DNA from: Geobacter sp.
Lineage (GTDB): Bacteria > Desulfobacterota > Desulfuromonadia > Geobacterales > Pseudopelobacteraceae
DNA: 8,594 nt
Direction: 5' to 3'
NCBI GenBank assembly: GCA_027346925.1
Contig: DAIERH010000091.1
Location: 1 to 8,594, forward strand
Shown here: positions 1 through 6,460 of the stretch, in pieces
Position numbering within the stretch: position 1 is the stretch's first letter
Layout of the letters: every line of letters begins with the position of its first letter
Made by a program: the position numbers and the translations under genes
The notes under the pieces: model-generated
The model's database searches: none
Told to the model about the DNA's origin: nothing
Seen by the model: the letters and a program-made list of their open reading frames with translations, nothing else

Positions 1-375
1 GGCGTGGACGATGGCGTCCTTGGTGATCTCGTGAAACACGACCCGCTGGATCTCGATGCCCGGATTCTTCTTGTCCAGCCCCAGGGCCGCCAGCAGGTGC
101 CAGGAGATCGCCTCCCCTTCCCGGTCGGGGTCGGTTGCCAGGAGCAGCCGGTCAGACTCCTTGAGGGCCTTCCTGATGGCATCGATATGCTTCTTGCTCT
201 CGGGCAGCACATGGTACTTGGGCTCGAAATCCTTCTCGATATCCACCGACCCCTGTTTGCTGGGCAGGGCGCGCACATGGCCGAAGGAGGCCAGCACCTT
301 GAAGTCCTTGCCCAGGAATTTCTCTATGGTTTTCGCCTTGGCCGGCGATTCGACGATAACGAGGCTTTGCGGCAT
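1..375 (-). CDS. topA: DNA topoisomerase I, N-terminal 125 residues (partial, runs off left edge)
   Basis: Type IA topoisomerase, which relaxes negatively supercoiled DNA by nicking and passing single strands in the nucleoid. The visible 125 residues are the start of the TOPRIM domain. They open MPQSLVIVESPAKAKTIEKF, in which the ESPAKAKTI motif at residues 9-17 carries the conserved TOPRIM glutamate. The metal-binding motif TDPDREGEAI follows at residues 81-90, and the HEIT motif at 115-118. Families of this type are usually about 700-900 residues, so most of the gene, including the catalytic tyrosine and the zinc-finger region, lies beyond base 1. The ATG at 375-373 is chosen because it gives the canonical N-terminus and has an AAAGGAA ribosome site at 393-387, 11 nt upstream. 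Only 23 nt separate it from the dprA stop, with no terminator between, so the two genes are very likely cotranscribed. The dprA-topA order is common in bacteria. Identity is near certain. Confidence 0.97.
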   Translation of the reverse strand, partial: MPQSLVIVESPAKAKTIEKFLGKDFKVLASFGHVRALPSKQGSVDIEKDFEPKYHVLPESKKHIDAIRKALKESDRLLLATDPDREGEAISWHLLAALGLDKKNPGIEIQRVVFHEITKDAIVHA

Positions 376-386
376 GATGGGATCGA

Positions 387-393
387 TTCCTTT
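387..393 (-). promoter_or_regulatory. Ribosome binding site of topA
   Basis: On the minus strand this reads AAAGGAA, a good match to the anti-Shine-Dalgarno complement. It lies 11 nt before the ATG at 375-373, inside the 23-nt gap after the dprA stop codon. It supports the chosen topA start and separate initiation on a shared transcript. Confidence 0.6.
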
Positions 394-398
394 ATGGT

Positions 399-1490
399 TT
401 ATGCGCTAACAGCGTAGTGCTTGCCGGGCAACGGCACGAGCGCACCCTTCAGCTCAAGGTGGAGTAACATAGAGGAAACCTCCCCTGCTGTCAATTCCGT
501 TTGGCTGATGATGTCGTCGATGTGCAGCGGCGAGCGGGCCAACAGTTCGTACACGGCAGCCTCTTTCGGAGTCAGGCTGAAACCGGCGGGCTTTGTCCCG
601 GCTGGAGTGTCGGTACCGGGTCCCTCGAATCCCGACAGTTCCTCCAGGATATCCTCCACGCAGTCCACCAGCTTGGCCCCCTGTTTGATCAGGCGATTGC
701 TCCCCTTGCAGGAGGCGTAGGTGATGTTGCCGGGCACGGCGAAGACATCACGGCCATGCTCCAGGGCGTACTGGGCGGTGATGAGGGAGCCGCTGTTCTC
801 GGCCGCCTCCACCACCAGCACCCCCTGGGAGAGCCCGCTGATGATACGGTTGCGGCGGGGAAAGTTCTCCGCCAGGGGCAGGGTCCCCAGGGGAAACTCG
901 GACACCAGGGCGCCCTTCTCCGCCATCTCGTCGAAAAGCTTGCGGTTCTCGGGCGGGTACACCTTGTCGATGCCGCACCCCAGCACCCCGACCGTCCGGC
1001 CTCCGGCCTGCAAGGCGCCCTTGTGGGCGGCCGTATCCACCCCCCGGGCCATGCCGGAAACCACGGCAACCCCGTGCCGGGCCAACCCCTCGGCCAGGCG
1101 GCCGGTAGTCAACAGGCCATAGGAGGTTCCCCGGCGCGAGCCGACTATGGCGAGGGCCGCCTCACGGGAGTAAAGCTGGCCGCGCAGATAGAGGAAGGGG
1201 GGCGGGTCGGGGATCTGGAACAGGGACTTGGGGTAGTCGGCCGAGGTGAACAGCAGCAGCCGCGCTCCGCTCAGCTGGAGCCGCCGGCACTCATCCCCGG
1301 CGAAGCGCTGCCATCCTCCCTCCCTCACGGCAGCGACAGCGGCCGGGGTCATCCCCCTGACGGCGGACAGTTCCGCCGGAGCGGCCGACAGGGCGGCCCG
1401 GGGTGAGTCGAAGCGCTCCAGCAGGCGCCGAAAGGTGACATTACCCACCCCGGGAACCGCCTTGAGACCGATCCAGTAGAACTCTTCCAT
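399..1490 (-). CDS. dprA: DNA processing protein DprA (Smf), 363 aa
   Basis: DprA binds single-stranded DNA that enters the cell, protects it and loads RecA, so it serves natural transformation; it is also widespread in bacteria not known to be competent. From the chosen start, residues 3-60 form a helix-hairpin-helix/SAM-like N-terminal region (LKAVPGVGNVTFRRLLERF). Residues about 60-282 form the Rossmann-like DprA core with the family motifs GSRRGTSYG (117-125), SGMARGVDTAAHKGAL (145-160), GCGIDKVYPPEN (171-182), FPRRNRIISGLS (210-221) and ENSGSLITAQ (231-240). Residues about 305-360 form a C-terminal winged helix (LTPKEAAVYELL, then a predicted recognition segment). The reading frame stays open upstream to a GTG at 1541, but that 17-codon extension is written across a terminator hairpin (1506-1532) and precedes the normal family N-terminus. 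I therefore start at the ATG at 1490, MEEFYWIGLK. The ribosome site there is weak (a G-rich stretch only). Family assignment is very secure; the start is less so. Confidence 0.95.
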   Translation of the reverse strand: MEEFYWIGLKAVPGVGNVTFRRLLERFDSPRAALSAAPAELSAVRGMTPAAVAAVREGGWQRFAGDECRRLQLSGARLLLFTSADYPKSLFQIPDPPPFLYLRGQLYSREAALAIVGSRRGTSYGLLTTGRLAEGLARHGVAVVSGMARGVDTAAHKGALQAGGRTVGVLGCGIDKVYPPENRKLFDEMAEKGALVSEFPLGTLPLAENFPRRNRIISGLSQGVLVVEAAENSGSLITAQYALEHGRDVFAVPGNITYASCKGSNRLIKQGAKLVDCVEDILEELSGFEGPGTDTPAGTKPAGFSLTPKEAAVYELLARSPLHIDDIISQTELTAGEVSSMLLHLELKGALVPLPGKHYAVSA

Positions 1491-1505
1491 GCCCGTGCCC
1501 CGTGC

Positions 1506-1532
1506 AAAAAAAGACCGGCCTGGGGGCCGGTC
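1506..1532 (-). terminator. Rho-independent terminator after the LysM gene
   Basis: On the minus strand an 8-bp perfect GC-rich stem (GACCGGCC, 1532-1525, pairing with GGCCGGTC, 1520-1513) closes a four-base CCCA loop. Seven T residues (1512-1506) follow directly. It starts 20 nt after the stop codon of the LysM gene and ends 15 nt before the dprA ATG. The plus strand lacks a T-run after the hairpin, so it should work only for leftward transcription. It is a strong textbook terminator. Confidence 0.88.
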
Positions 1533-1552
1533 CGATAGCACCTTCTAAATGA

Positions 1553-2581
1553 TTACTTTGTCCGGCTGACGATCTTGTCGCCCTTGTAAATTGCGTCGAT
1601 GCTCTTGACCACCAGGGCGGTCGCCGTCTTTTTCCCGGTCTCCAGGATCACCAGCGCCCCGAGCAATTCCTGGGGCAGCCGGTCCACCCGTCCCTCCACG
1701 TAACGCTGGTCAAGGGTCACGTCGCGGACGATGTAGAGCATGTTACCAGGCTCGGCCCCCTGGGAGCTGCCCAGGTCGATGTAGACCACATCACCGGCGG
1801 CGATGATGTTGGTGCCGCTATTGGTCTCGATGATATACCCCTTCAGTTCGCGGGTCGGCATCTTCAGGACCACTTCGCGGCGCTTTTCGCTGCGTTGCGG
1901 CATCAGGTAGCAACCGGGGGATATCTCCTTGTAGGATTTGGTGATGATGGCCCGTGAGGCCTTCTGCTCCACATCGGTCAGTTGCAGCGTGCCGAGCGGC
2001 ACCACCTTGCTCCCCATGATCTCGTTGGTCAGGGGGTGACTGACCGAGACGTCCTTGCGGAACACTGTGAACTTCTCGCCCCCCTTGGCACCATGAATCG
2101 CACCGATGTCGGTGAAGACGATATCGTCCTCACCGGCCACGATACGGTCATGGTTGATGCCGATCACACTGCCGAACGGCTTGATATCCGTCTCCATCAG
2201 GAATCCCTCGCTGCCGCGCACCGTGAAAGTCTTTTCCTCGGCCACTTCATGGAAGACATCCGGGGTCTTGCCGGCCACCGCGGCCTTCTGTGCAGCGCTG
2301 GCCATCTGCCCCTTGGACTCCTTGGGCACGAATTCCAGGTGATCGGGAAAGACACGCACTTTTTGGCCGGGATAGATCAGGTGCGGATTGGTGATCTGGC
2401 TGTTACTGGCCCACATGGCGGGCCAGTACTGCGGGTCTTTCAGGAAACGCTCCGACAAGCCCCAGAGGGTATCACCCTTTTTGATGACATAGATGGTCGG
2501 CTCTTCCTGTTCTGCCGCCCTCGCCAGGCTGGGTGCGATAAACGCCGCCAGCAGGAGCACTACGATCATTTTGTACTTCAT
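1553..2581 (-). CDS. Secreted LysM-domain protein with a duplicated C-terminal module, 342 aa
   Basis: Probably an exported protein that binds peptidoglycan; its exact role is unknown. Residues 1-22 form a Sec signal peptide (basic start, hydrophobic core MIVVLLLAAFIAPSLA, likely cleavage after ARA or ARAA). A LysM domain spans residues about 29-79: it starts IYVIKKGDTLWGLSERF and ends NPHLIYPGQKVRVFP, which are hallmark LysM sequences for N-acetylglucosamine-containing glycan. Residues 80-120 look like a linker. The remainder holds two related modules, about 126-227 and 248-338, described in the repeat entries. No catalytic peptidase or amidase motif is visible. The GTG at 2587 overlaps the ribosome site GAGGTG (2590-2585), so the ATG at 2581 is preferred. 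It lies 20 nt after the stop of the upstream lipoprotein gene, so the two probably form an operon that ends at the terminator at 1506-1532. The LysM assignment is firm; the function of the rest is open. Confidence 0.9.
   Translation of the reverse strand: MKYKMIVVLLLAAFIAPSLARAAEQEEPTIYVIKKGDTLWGLSERFLKDPQYWPAMWASNSQITNPHLIYPGQKVRVFPDHLEFVPKESKGQMASAAQKAAVAGKTPDVFHEVAEEKTFTVRGSEGFLMETDIKPFGSVIGINHDRIVAGEDDIVFTDIGAIHGAKGGEKFTVFRKDVSVSHPLTNEIMGSKVVPLGTLQLTDVEQKASRAIITKSYKEISPGCYLMPQRSEKRREVVLKMPTRELKGYIIETNSGTNIIAAGDVVYIDLGSSQGAEPGNMLYIVRDVTLDQRYVEGRVDRLPQELLGALVILETGKKTATALVVKSIDAIYKGDKIVSRTK
1568..1840 (-). repeat. Second copy of the internal module of the LysM protein (residues 248-338)
   Basis: This segment begins GYIIETN, continues AAGDVVYIDLGSSQGAEPGN and MLYIVRD, and ends LLGALVILE, ATALVVKS and IYKGDKIV. 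It aligns by eye with residues 126-227 of the same protein. The shared skeleton is D-[IV]-V-[FY]-x-D-[IL]-G-x-x-x-G-A-x-x-G, then R-x-V, then G-x-L, then K-S-x-x-x-I-x-x-G. The pattern of small beta-forming blocks recalls C-terminal domains of FlgT-type periplasmic proteins, but this is only an impression. Confidence 0.55.
1901..2206 (-). repeat. First copy of the internal module of the LysM protein (residues 126-227)
   Basis: This segment begins GFLMETD, continues VAGEDDIVFTDIGAIHGAKG and FTVFRKDV, and ends LGTLQLTDVE, RAIITKS and ISPGCYLM. It matches the second copy at residues 248-338 in the order and spacing of its conserved G, D and hydrophobic positions, with a longer central loop (about 20 residues around SHPLTNEIMG). 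It is an old protein-level duplication; the DNA copies have diverged too far to be a nucleotide repeat. Confidence 0.55.
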
Positions 2582-2584
2582 ACG

Positions 2585-2590
2585 CACCTC
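2585..2590 (-). promoter_or_regulatory. Ribosome binding site that sets the LysM gene start
   Basis: On the minus strand this reads GAGGTG, just upstream of the ATG at 2581 (5 nt after GAGG). The in-frame GTG at 2587-2585 lies inside this site and therefore cannot be the start served by it. This shortens the protein by two residues relative to the longest frame. Confidence 0.55.
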
Positions 2591-2601
2591 GGTAGTACCT
2601 G

Positions 2602-3327
2602 TTAATTCGCGGTCAGCCGCTCCCTGGCCTTGGCCGCCGCCGGGTTGCCGGGATAGGACTTGATCAGGCGTTCAAACACGGCGTTGGCCTTTTCCTTCTC
2701 CTTCAGGGCCGACAGAGTATAGCCCAGCTTCAGCAAGGCATCGGGAAACTTGGGGCTCTTGGGATACGTATCCAGCACCTTCTGGAAGGTGGCTCTGGCC
2801 GTGGCAAAATTCGACAGGCTGTAGTGGCATTCGCCGATCCAGTACATGGCGTTGGCGGCATAATCGCTCTGGGGGCTGGCCTTGAGGAACGCCTCGAAGG
2901 CCTCGATGGCGGGGCGAAAGTTGTTGGCGCTGTACAGCCCGAACGCCTTGACATACTCGGAGGGAGGACCGCTATCCTTGCCCTTGGCGGCAGGTTCCGG
3001 GTTGACCACCTCGATCTTGGGGGTTGCGGTCTGCTGTACCAGCAGGGCTACCCGTGCCTTGAGGTTTTCCTGGGTGATGCGGATCTCCTGGATGGCAGCC
3101 TGGAGTTGCCTGACCTGTGCCAAAGCCTCCCCGGTTTTCTCCTCCTGCCCCTGGAGTTGGCCGGAAAGTTCGTTCACGCGCTGTTCATTCACCTTGCCGG
3201 TCTGGATCAAATGCTCGATCTTCGCTTCCGCCTCGGTCTGCCGTTTTACCATCAGCTCGTCGGCGGCACAGCCGGTCAGCGTAAAAGCCGCAAGGATGCA
3301 GGCGGCCCATCTGGCCCTGAATGGCAT
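2602..3327 (-). CDS. CpoB/YbgF-like TPR lipoprotein, 241 aa
   Basis: A periplasm-facing scaffold protein, probably anchored in the outer membrane, of the kind that coordinates envelope constriction or peptidoglycan synthesis. Residues 1-19 form a lipoprotein signal peptide ending in the lipobox LTGC, with the lipidated cysteine at position 20. The next residue is Ala rather than Asp, which favours outer-membrane sorting. Residues about 26-100 are charged and heptad-like, rich in Glu, Gln, Lys and Leu, and predicted to form a coiled coil. Residues 101-123 form a Pro/Lys linker. Residues 124-237 hold about three TPR units (EYVKAFGLYSANNFRPAIEAF, AMYWIGECHYSLSNFATARATF and ALLKLGYTLSALKEKEKANAVF regions, the usual CpoB/YbgF pattern). 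Classical CpoB is a soluble periplasmic protein encoded beside tol-pal; here it is a lipoprotein paired with a LysM gene 20 nt downstream. A GGAGGT site at 3336-3331 lies 3 nt before the ATG. The family is clear; the precise role is inferred. Confidence 0.88.
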   Translation of the reverse strand: MPFRARWAACILAAFTLTGCAADELMVKRQTEAEAKIEHLIQTGKVNEQRVNELSGQLQGQEEKTGEALAQVRQLQAAIQEIRITQENLKARVALLVQQTATPKIEVVNPEPAAKGKDSGPPSEYVKAFGLYSANNFRPAIEAFEAFLKASPQSDYAANAMYWIGECHYSLSNFATARATFQKVLDTYPKSPKFPDALLKLGYTLSALKEKEKANAVFERLIKSYPGNPAAAKARERLTAN

Positions 3328-3330
3328 AAT

Positions 3331-3336
3331 ACCTCC
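3331..3336 (-). promoter_or_regulatory. Ribosome binding site of the TPR lipoprotein gene
   Basis: On the minus strand this reads GGAGGT, a near-perfect Shine-Dalgarno sequence, followed by ATT and the ATG at 3327-3325. The spacing is short but workable, and it confirms the start that yields the complete lipoprotein signal peptide. Confidence 0.7.
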
Positions 3337-3356
3337 ATTTATCGGGTTTTTTCATA

Positions 3357-3384
3357 CTTAAAGCGAACTCTCGGGGTTTGTCAA
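3357..3384 (-). promoter_or_regulatory. Probable sigma-70-type promoter of the lipoprotein–LysM operon
   Basis: On the minus strand a perfect TTGACA -35 box (3384-3379) is followed by a 16-bp spacer and TTTAAG (3362-3357), a four-of-six match to TATAAT. Transcription would start near 3350, leaving a leader of roughly 20-25 nt that contains the GGAGGT ribosome site. The -35 box is strong; the -10 box is moderate and its exact register is uncertain. Confidence 0.6.
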
Positions 3385-3422
3385 GCAAAACTGCCTCAGA
3401 AGTATGTCTTATCCTGTTTCTC

Positions 3423-3451
3423 AGGTTTCGGTTTTAAATGGGGGGGATAAT
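3423..3451 (+). promoter_or_regulatory. Weak candidate promoter for the rightward gene block
   Basis: GATAAT (3446-3451) matches the -10 consensus at five of six positions and lies about 52 nt before the U32 gene start. The sequence 17 bp upstream (AGGTTT, 3423-3428) is a poor -35 box, and the spacer includes a run of seven G residues. An activator could be needed, or the true promoter may differ. Nothing else in the divergent region stands out for the plus strand. Confidence 0.3.
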
Positions 3452-3503
3452 GTGCTAGCATTCCATTCCACTCCCCCTCCACCAATCACGACCGGATCAC
3501 CCC

Positions 3504-4736
3504 ATGCGAAAACCCGAACTGCTGGCGCCTGCCGGCAACATGGAAAAACTTGAAATCGCTGTCCACTACGGCGCCGATGCCGTCTATCTGGGGGGCAAGG
3601 CCTTCGGCCTGCGTAACCTGGCGGACAACTTCACCCCCGTGGAGATGGCAGAGGCCCTCAAGTATTGCCACAGCCGCGGGGTCCGGGCCTACCTGACGGT
3701 CAACAGCTACCCCCACAATGACAGCCTGGAAGGGCTTGAGCAGTTTCTCCACGAGATGGCGGGACTCCCCTTTGATGCCTACATCGTGGCCGATCCGGGC
3801 GTGATCGATCTGGTGCGCCGGGTCTCACCCCAGCGCGAACTGCACCTCTCCACCCAGGCCAACACCATCAACTGGATGAGTGCCCGCTTCTGGCAACGGC
3901 ACGGGGTGACACGGGTCAACCTGGCGCGGGAGACGCGCCTTACGGCCATGACCGAGACCATCGCCCGCACCGGCATGGAGGTGGAGGTCTTTGTCCATGG
4001 CGCCCTGTGCATCTCCTACTCGGGCCGCTGTCTCCTCTCCAGCGTCATGGCCGGCCGCGACGCCAACCAGGGAGAGTGCGCCCACCCCTGCCGCTGGAAC
4101 TACCGGCTGGTGGAGGAGAAACGCCCCGGCGAGTACTTTCCGGTCATGGAGGATACGAACGGCACCTTCATCTTCAACTCCCGCGATCTCTGCCTGCTGG
4201 AGCACCTGCCGGCCATCATCGCCGCCGGTGCGGCCTCGCTCAAGATCGAGGGACGCATGAAGGGGATCAACTACGTAGCCTCGGTGCTGCGGGTCTACCG
4301 CCAGGCCCTGGACGCATATCTGGCCGACCCGGCCGGCTGGCGCTGCCGGCCCGAATGGCTGGAGGAATTGAGCAAACTGAGCCACCGGGGCTATACCACC
4401 GGTTTCCTGTTCGGAGAGCCGCGCAACGTGGGACAGGAATACCGTTCGGCCTATATCCGCAGCCACGAGTTCGTAGGCCTGGTGGAAGAGGTGCGGGAAG
4501 ACGGCACCGCCGTGGTAGGCGTGCGCAACCGTATCCAAAGCGGAGACACCCTGGAGGTCATCGGCCCCGGCATGCGCACCCATGGTCTGCTCGTCGATCA
4601 TCTGGCAGTCGTGGATGGCGATGGGTCCATCACCCGGGCCGGGGCCGCCAACCCCAACCAGCGCATCGTCCTGGTCCTTCCCTTCCGGGTGGAGCCGTTC
4701 GACCTGATCCGTCGCGAGAAGGGGGCTGCACCGTGA
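3504..4736 (+). CDS. trhP: Peptidase U32-family protein, TrhP (YegQ)-like tRNA hydroxylation factor, 410 aa
   Basis: Despite the name, this family consists of [Fe-S] proteins that support oxygen-independent hydroxylation. TrhP makes 5-hydroxyuridine at position 34 of tRNA, using prephenate-derived chemistry. The N-terminus KPELLAPAGN is the canonical family start. The U32 signature E-x-F-x-x-G-A-L-C-x(4)-G-x-C is intact at residues 161-176. Candidate cluster ligands are Cys169, Cys176, Cys192 (or Cys196) and Cys230. The TrhP-like blocks HLSTQAN (114-120), LKIEGRMK (246-253) and SHRGYTTGF (293-301) are present. Residues about 322-404 form the C-terminal beta domain. At 410 residues it is closer to TrhP (about 450) than to the longer rRNA enzyme RlhA or the shorter UbiU/UbiV; the difference from TrhP appears to be a shortened stretch after the cysteine pair near residue 200. 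No good ribosome site precedes the ATG. The gene overlaps the next by 4 nt. The family is certain; the TrhP function is likely but not proven. Confidence 0.9.
   Translation: MRKPELLAPAGNMEKLEIAVHYGADAVYLGGKAFGLRNLADNFTPVEMAEALKYCHSRGVRAYLTVNSYPHNDSLEGLEQFLHEMAGLPFDAYIVADPGVIDLVRRVSPQRELHLSTQANTINWMSARFWQRHGVTRVNLARETRLTAMTETIARTGMEVEVFVHGALCISYSGRCLLSSVMAGRDANQGECAHPCRWNYRLVEEKRPGEYFPVMEDTNGTFIFNSRDLCLLEHLPAIIAAGAASLKIEGRMKGINYVASVLRVYRQALDAYLADPAGWRCRPEWLEELSKLSHRGYTTGFLFGEPRNVGQEYRSAYIRSHEFVGLVEEVREDGTAVVGVRNRIQSGDTLEVIGPGMRTHGLLVDHLAVVDGDGSITRAGAANPNQRIVLVLPFRVEPFDLIRREKGAAP
4716..4725 (+). promoter_or_regulatory. Ribosome binding site within the U32 gene for the ArnT-like gene
   Basis: GAGAAGGGGG lies inside the last codons of the U32 gene, 7 nt before the GTG at 4733. 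Together with the GTGA stop/start overlap it selects this GTG as the start and points to translational coupling between the two genes. Confidence 0.6.
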
Positions 4737-6460
4737 GGGACCACAAGGCCTATGCCCGGAGCAATGACAGCGGATGGCTGCGCGACCTGGTGCTCCTGGC
4801 CGTCGTCCTGGCCGCACCATTCATCCAGTATCTGGGGCGCCTGGCGCTGATCGACCCGGACGAGGGGCGCTATGCCGAGATCCCCCGCGAGATGCTGGAA
4901 CGGGGCGACCTGATCACCCCGACCCTCAACTACGTCCTTTACTTCGAGAAGCCACCCTTGTTGTACTGGATCAATGCCGCCTCCCTCAAGCTGTTCGGCC
5001 TGACCGAGTTTGCCGCACGCCTCCCCTCGGCCCTGTGCGGCCTGGCCACGGTGCTGGTGACTTACTCCGTGGCCCGAAGGCTCTATGGGCGGCGCACCGC
5101 CCTGATCAGCGCCATGATCCTGGGGACCTCGGCCGGTTTCGTGCTCCAGTCGCGCATCATCCTGACGGACATGCTCGTGACATTTTGCCTCACAACGGCC
5201 CTGGGCGCCTTTATCATCGCCAGCGGAGGGGAAAAACGACGCAACAGCCCACTTCCCTGGTTTCTTTTCTGGATCTTCTGCGCCCTGGCCGTTCTGGCCA
5301 AGGGGCTGATCGGCATCGTCTTTCCGGCCGGCATCATCTTTCTCTACCTGCTGTTGACCGGGCGCTGGCGGCTGCTCGGGGAGATGCGCCTGTTTTCCGG
5401 CCCGGTGCTGTTCCTGGCCGTGGCCGCACCCTGGTTCGTTGCCGTCTCGCTGCGGAATCCGGGATTCGCCCGTTTCTTCTTCATCCATGAACATTTCGAG
5501 CGGTTCACCAGCACGGTGCATGGCCGCTACCAGCCCTTCTGGTTCTTCCTGCCGGTGCTCCTGGCCGCCATGCTCCCCTGGTCGTTCCTCATCCCCGGCG
5601 CCCTGGGCCGGGCCTGGCGAGACCGCCATCACCGCGACGGCCACGCGGGGCTCTACCTGCTGATCTGGGTGGTTGTGATCTTCCTGTTCTTTTCCAAATC
5701 CAGTTCCAAGTTGATACCCTACATCCTGCCGATCTTCCCGCCGTTGGCCATCCTGATCTCCCGTCGCATCGACGGCCTGCTGGAAGGCCGCGGCCGCGGG
5801 CTCAAGCCTAGCGCCGTCATGCTGGGGATGACCCTGACCATCCTGGGCATCGCCTGCCTGGGGTATACCCGCCTGCCCCAAGCGGCCGCGCTGCTCACCG
5901 GGTACCTGCCCCACCTGGCCGACCCGCTGCACCAGTTCGTCATCAATGCTCCGCCGATCCACTCCGGTGCCGCAATCGCCCTGGCAGCCCTGTTCCTCAT
6001 CCAGGGGGCGACCTGCCTGGCCACAGCGGGCCGCAAGCCCCTGAGGATGGTGGCCATACTCTGCATCTGCTCATTTCTGCTTGAAATTCTCGTCCCGCGG
6101 CTGATAATGGGGGCCATCGCCGGGGCCGAATCCCCGCGCGACCTGGCCCTGAAGGCCCGCTCCCTGGCGGGGCCGGACAGCCGCATCGTCACCTTCGGTC
6201 CCATGCAGGCGGTTTCCTGGTACACCGGCCGGCGGGTGCTGGTCACCGCTAAACCGGACGAACTGGAGTTCGGCAGCAAACAGGGGGACCAGTCGGCCTG
6301 GTTTCCCGACCAACGCGCCCTGCTCAAACTATGGGGCAGCAACGCCCAGGTGCTGATCATCCTCAAGAAGACCGAGCTGGACGACCTGCTGCCCGGCTTG
6401 AGCCCATTCCCCCGCGTGCTGGGTGAATCGGGGCGGCGGGTGCTGATAGCGAACCGGTAA
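4733..6460 (+). CDS. ArnT-like GT-C glycosyltransferase (lipid A aminoarabinose transferase family), 575 aa
   Basis: Integral inner-membrane enzyme of the PMT/ArnT (GT83) superfamily, which moves a sugar from a polyprenyl-phosphate donor to an acceptor on the periplasmic face. ArnT itself adds 4-amino-4-deoxy-L-arabinose to lipid A and gives resistance to cationic peptides. A first membrane helix (about 17-38) leads into the periplasmic loop with LIDPDEGRYAEIPREML (39-55), which carries the catalytic acidic pair of the family. The ArnT-type block YFEKPPLLYW (70-79) follows. About 11-12 further hydrophobic segments run to residue 457, including the SKLIPYILPIFPPLAIL block (325-341). A soluble C-terminal domain of about 110 residues follows, as in ArnT (550 aa in E. 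coli). The start is a GTG whose last two bases begin the U32 stop codon (GTGA), with a purine-rich ribosome site 7 nt upstream. An open frame extends far upstream but overlaps the U32 gene. Donor and acceptor cannot be read from sequence, so no symbol is given. Confidence 0.88.
   Translation: MRDHKAYARSNDSGWLRDLVLLAVVLAAPFIQYLGRLALIDPDEGRYAEIPREMLERGDLITPTLNYVLYFEKPPLLYWINAASLKLFGLTEFAARLPSALCGLATVLVTYSVARRLYGRRTALISAMILGTSAGFVLQSRIILTDMLVTFCLTTALGAFIIASGGEKRRNSPLPWFLFWIFCALAVLAKGLIGIVFPAGIIFLYLLLTGRWRLLGEMRLFSGPVLFLAVAAPWFVAVSLRNPGFARFFFIHEHFERFTSTVHGRYQPFWFFLPVLLAAMLPWSFLIPGALGRAWRDRHHRDGHAGLYLLIWVVVIFLFFSKSSSKLIPYILPIFPPLAILISRRIDGLLEGRGRGLKPSAVMLGMTLTILGIACLGYTRLPQAAALLTGYLPHLADPLHQFVINAPPIHSGAAIALAALFLIQGATCLATAGRKPLRMVAILCICSFLLEILVPRLIMGAIAGAESPRDLALKARSLAGPDSRIVTFGPMQAVSWYTGRRVLVTAKPDELEFGSKQGDQSAWFPDQRALLKLWGSNAQVLIILKKTELDDLLPGLSPFPRVLGESGRRVLIANR

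Noticed and set aside
4007..4732. Upstream extension of the ArnT-like frame inside the U32 gene, as a possible fusion
   Set aside because: The extra 242 codons are Arg/Pro/Gly-rich out-of-frame translation of the U32 gene. The GTG at 4733 with its ribosome site gives a normal ArnT length.
4598..5962. Long open frame (454 codons) on the minus strand across the end of the U32 gene and most of the ArnT-like gene
   Set aside because: Its predicted protein is rich in Gln, Gly and Asp with no recognisable domain. It lies antisense to two well-supported genes and is typical of shadow frames in GC-rich DNA.
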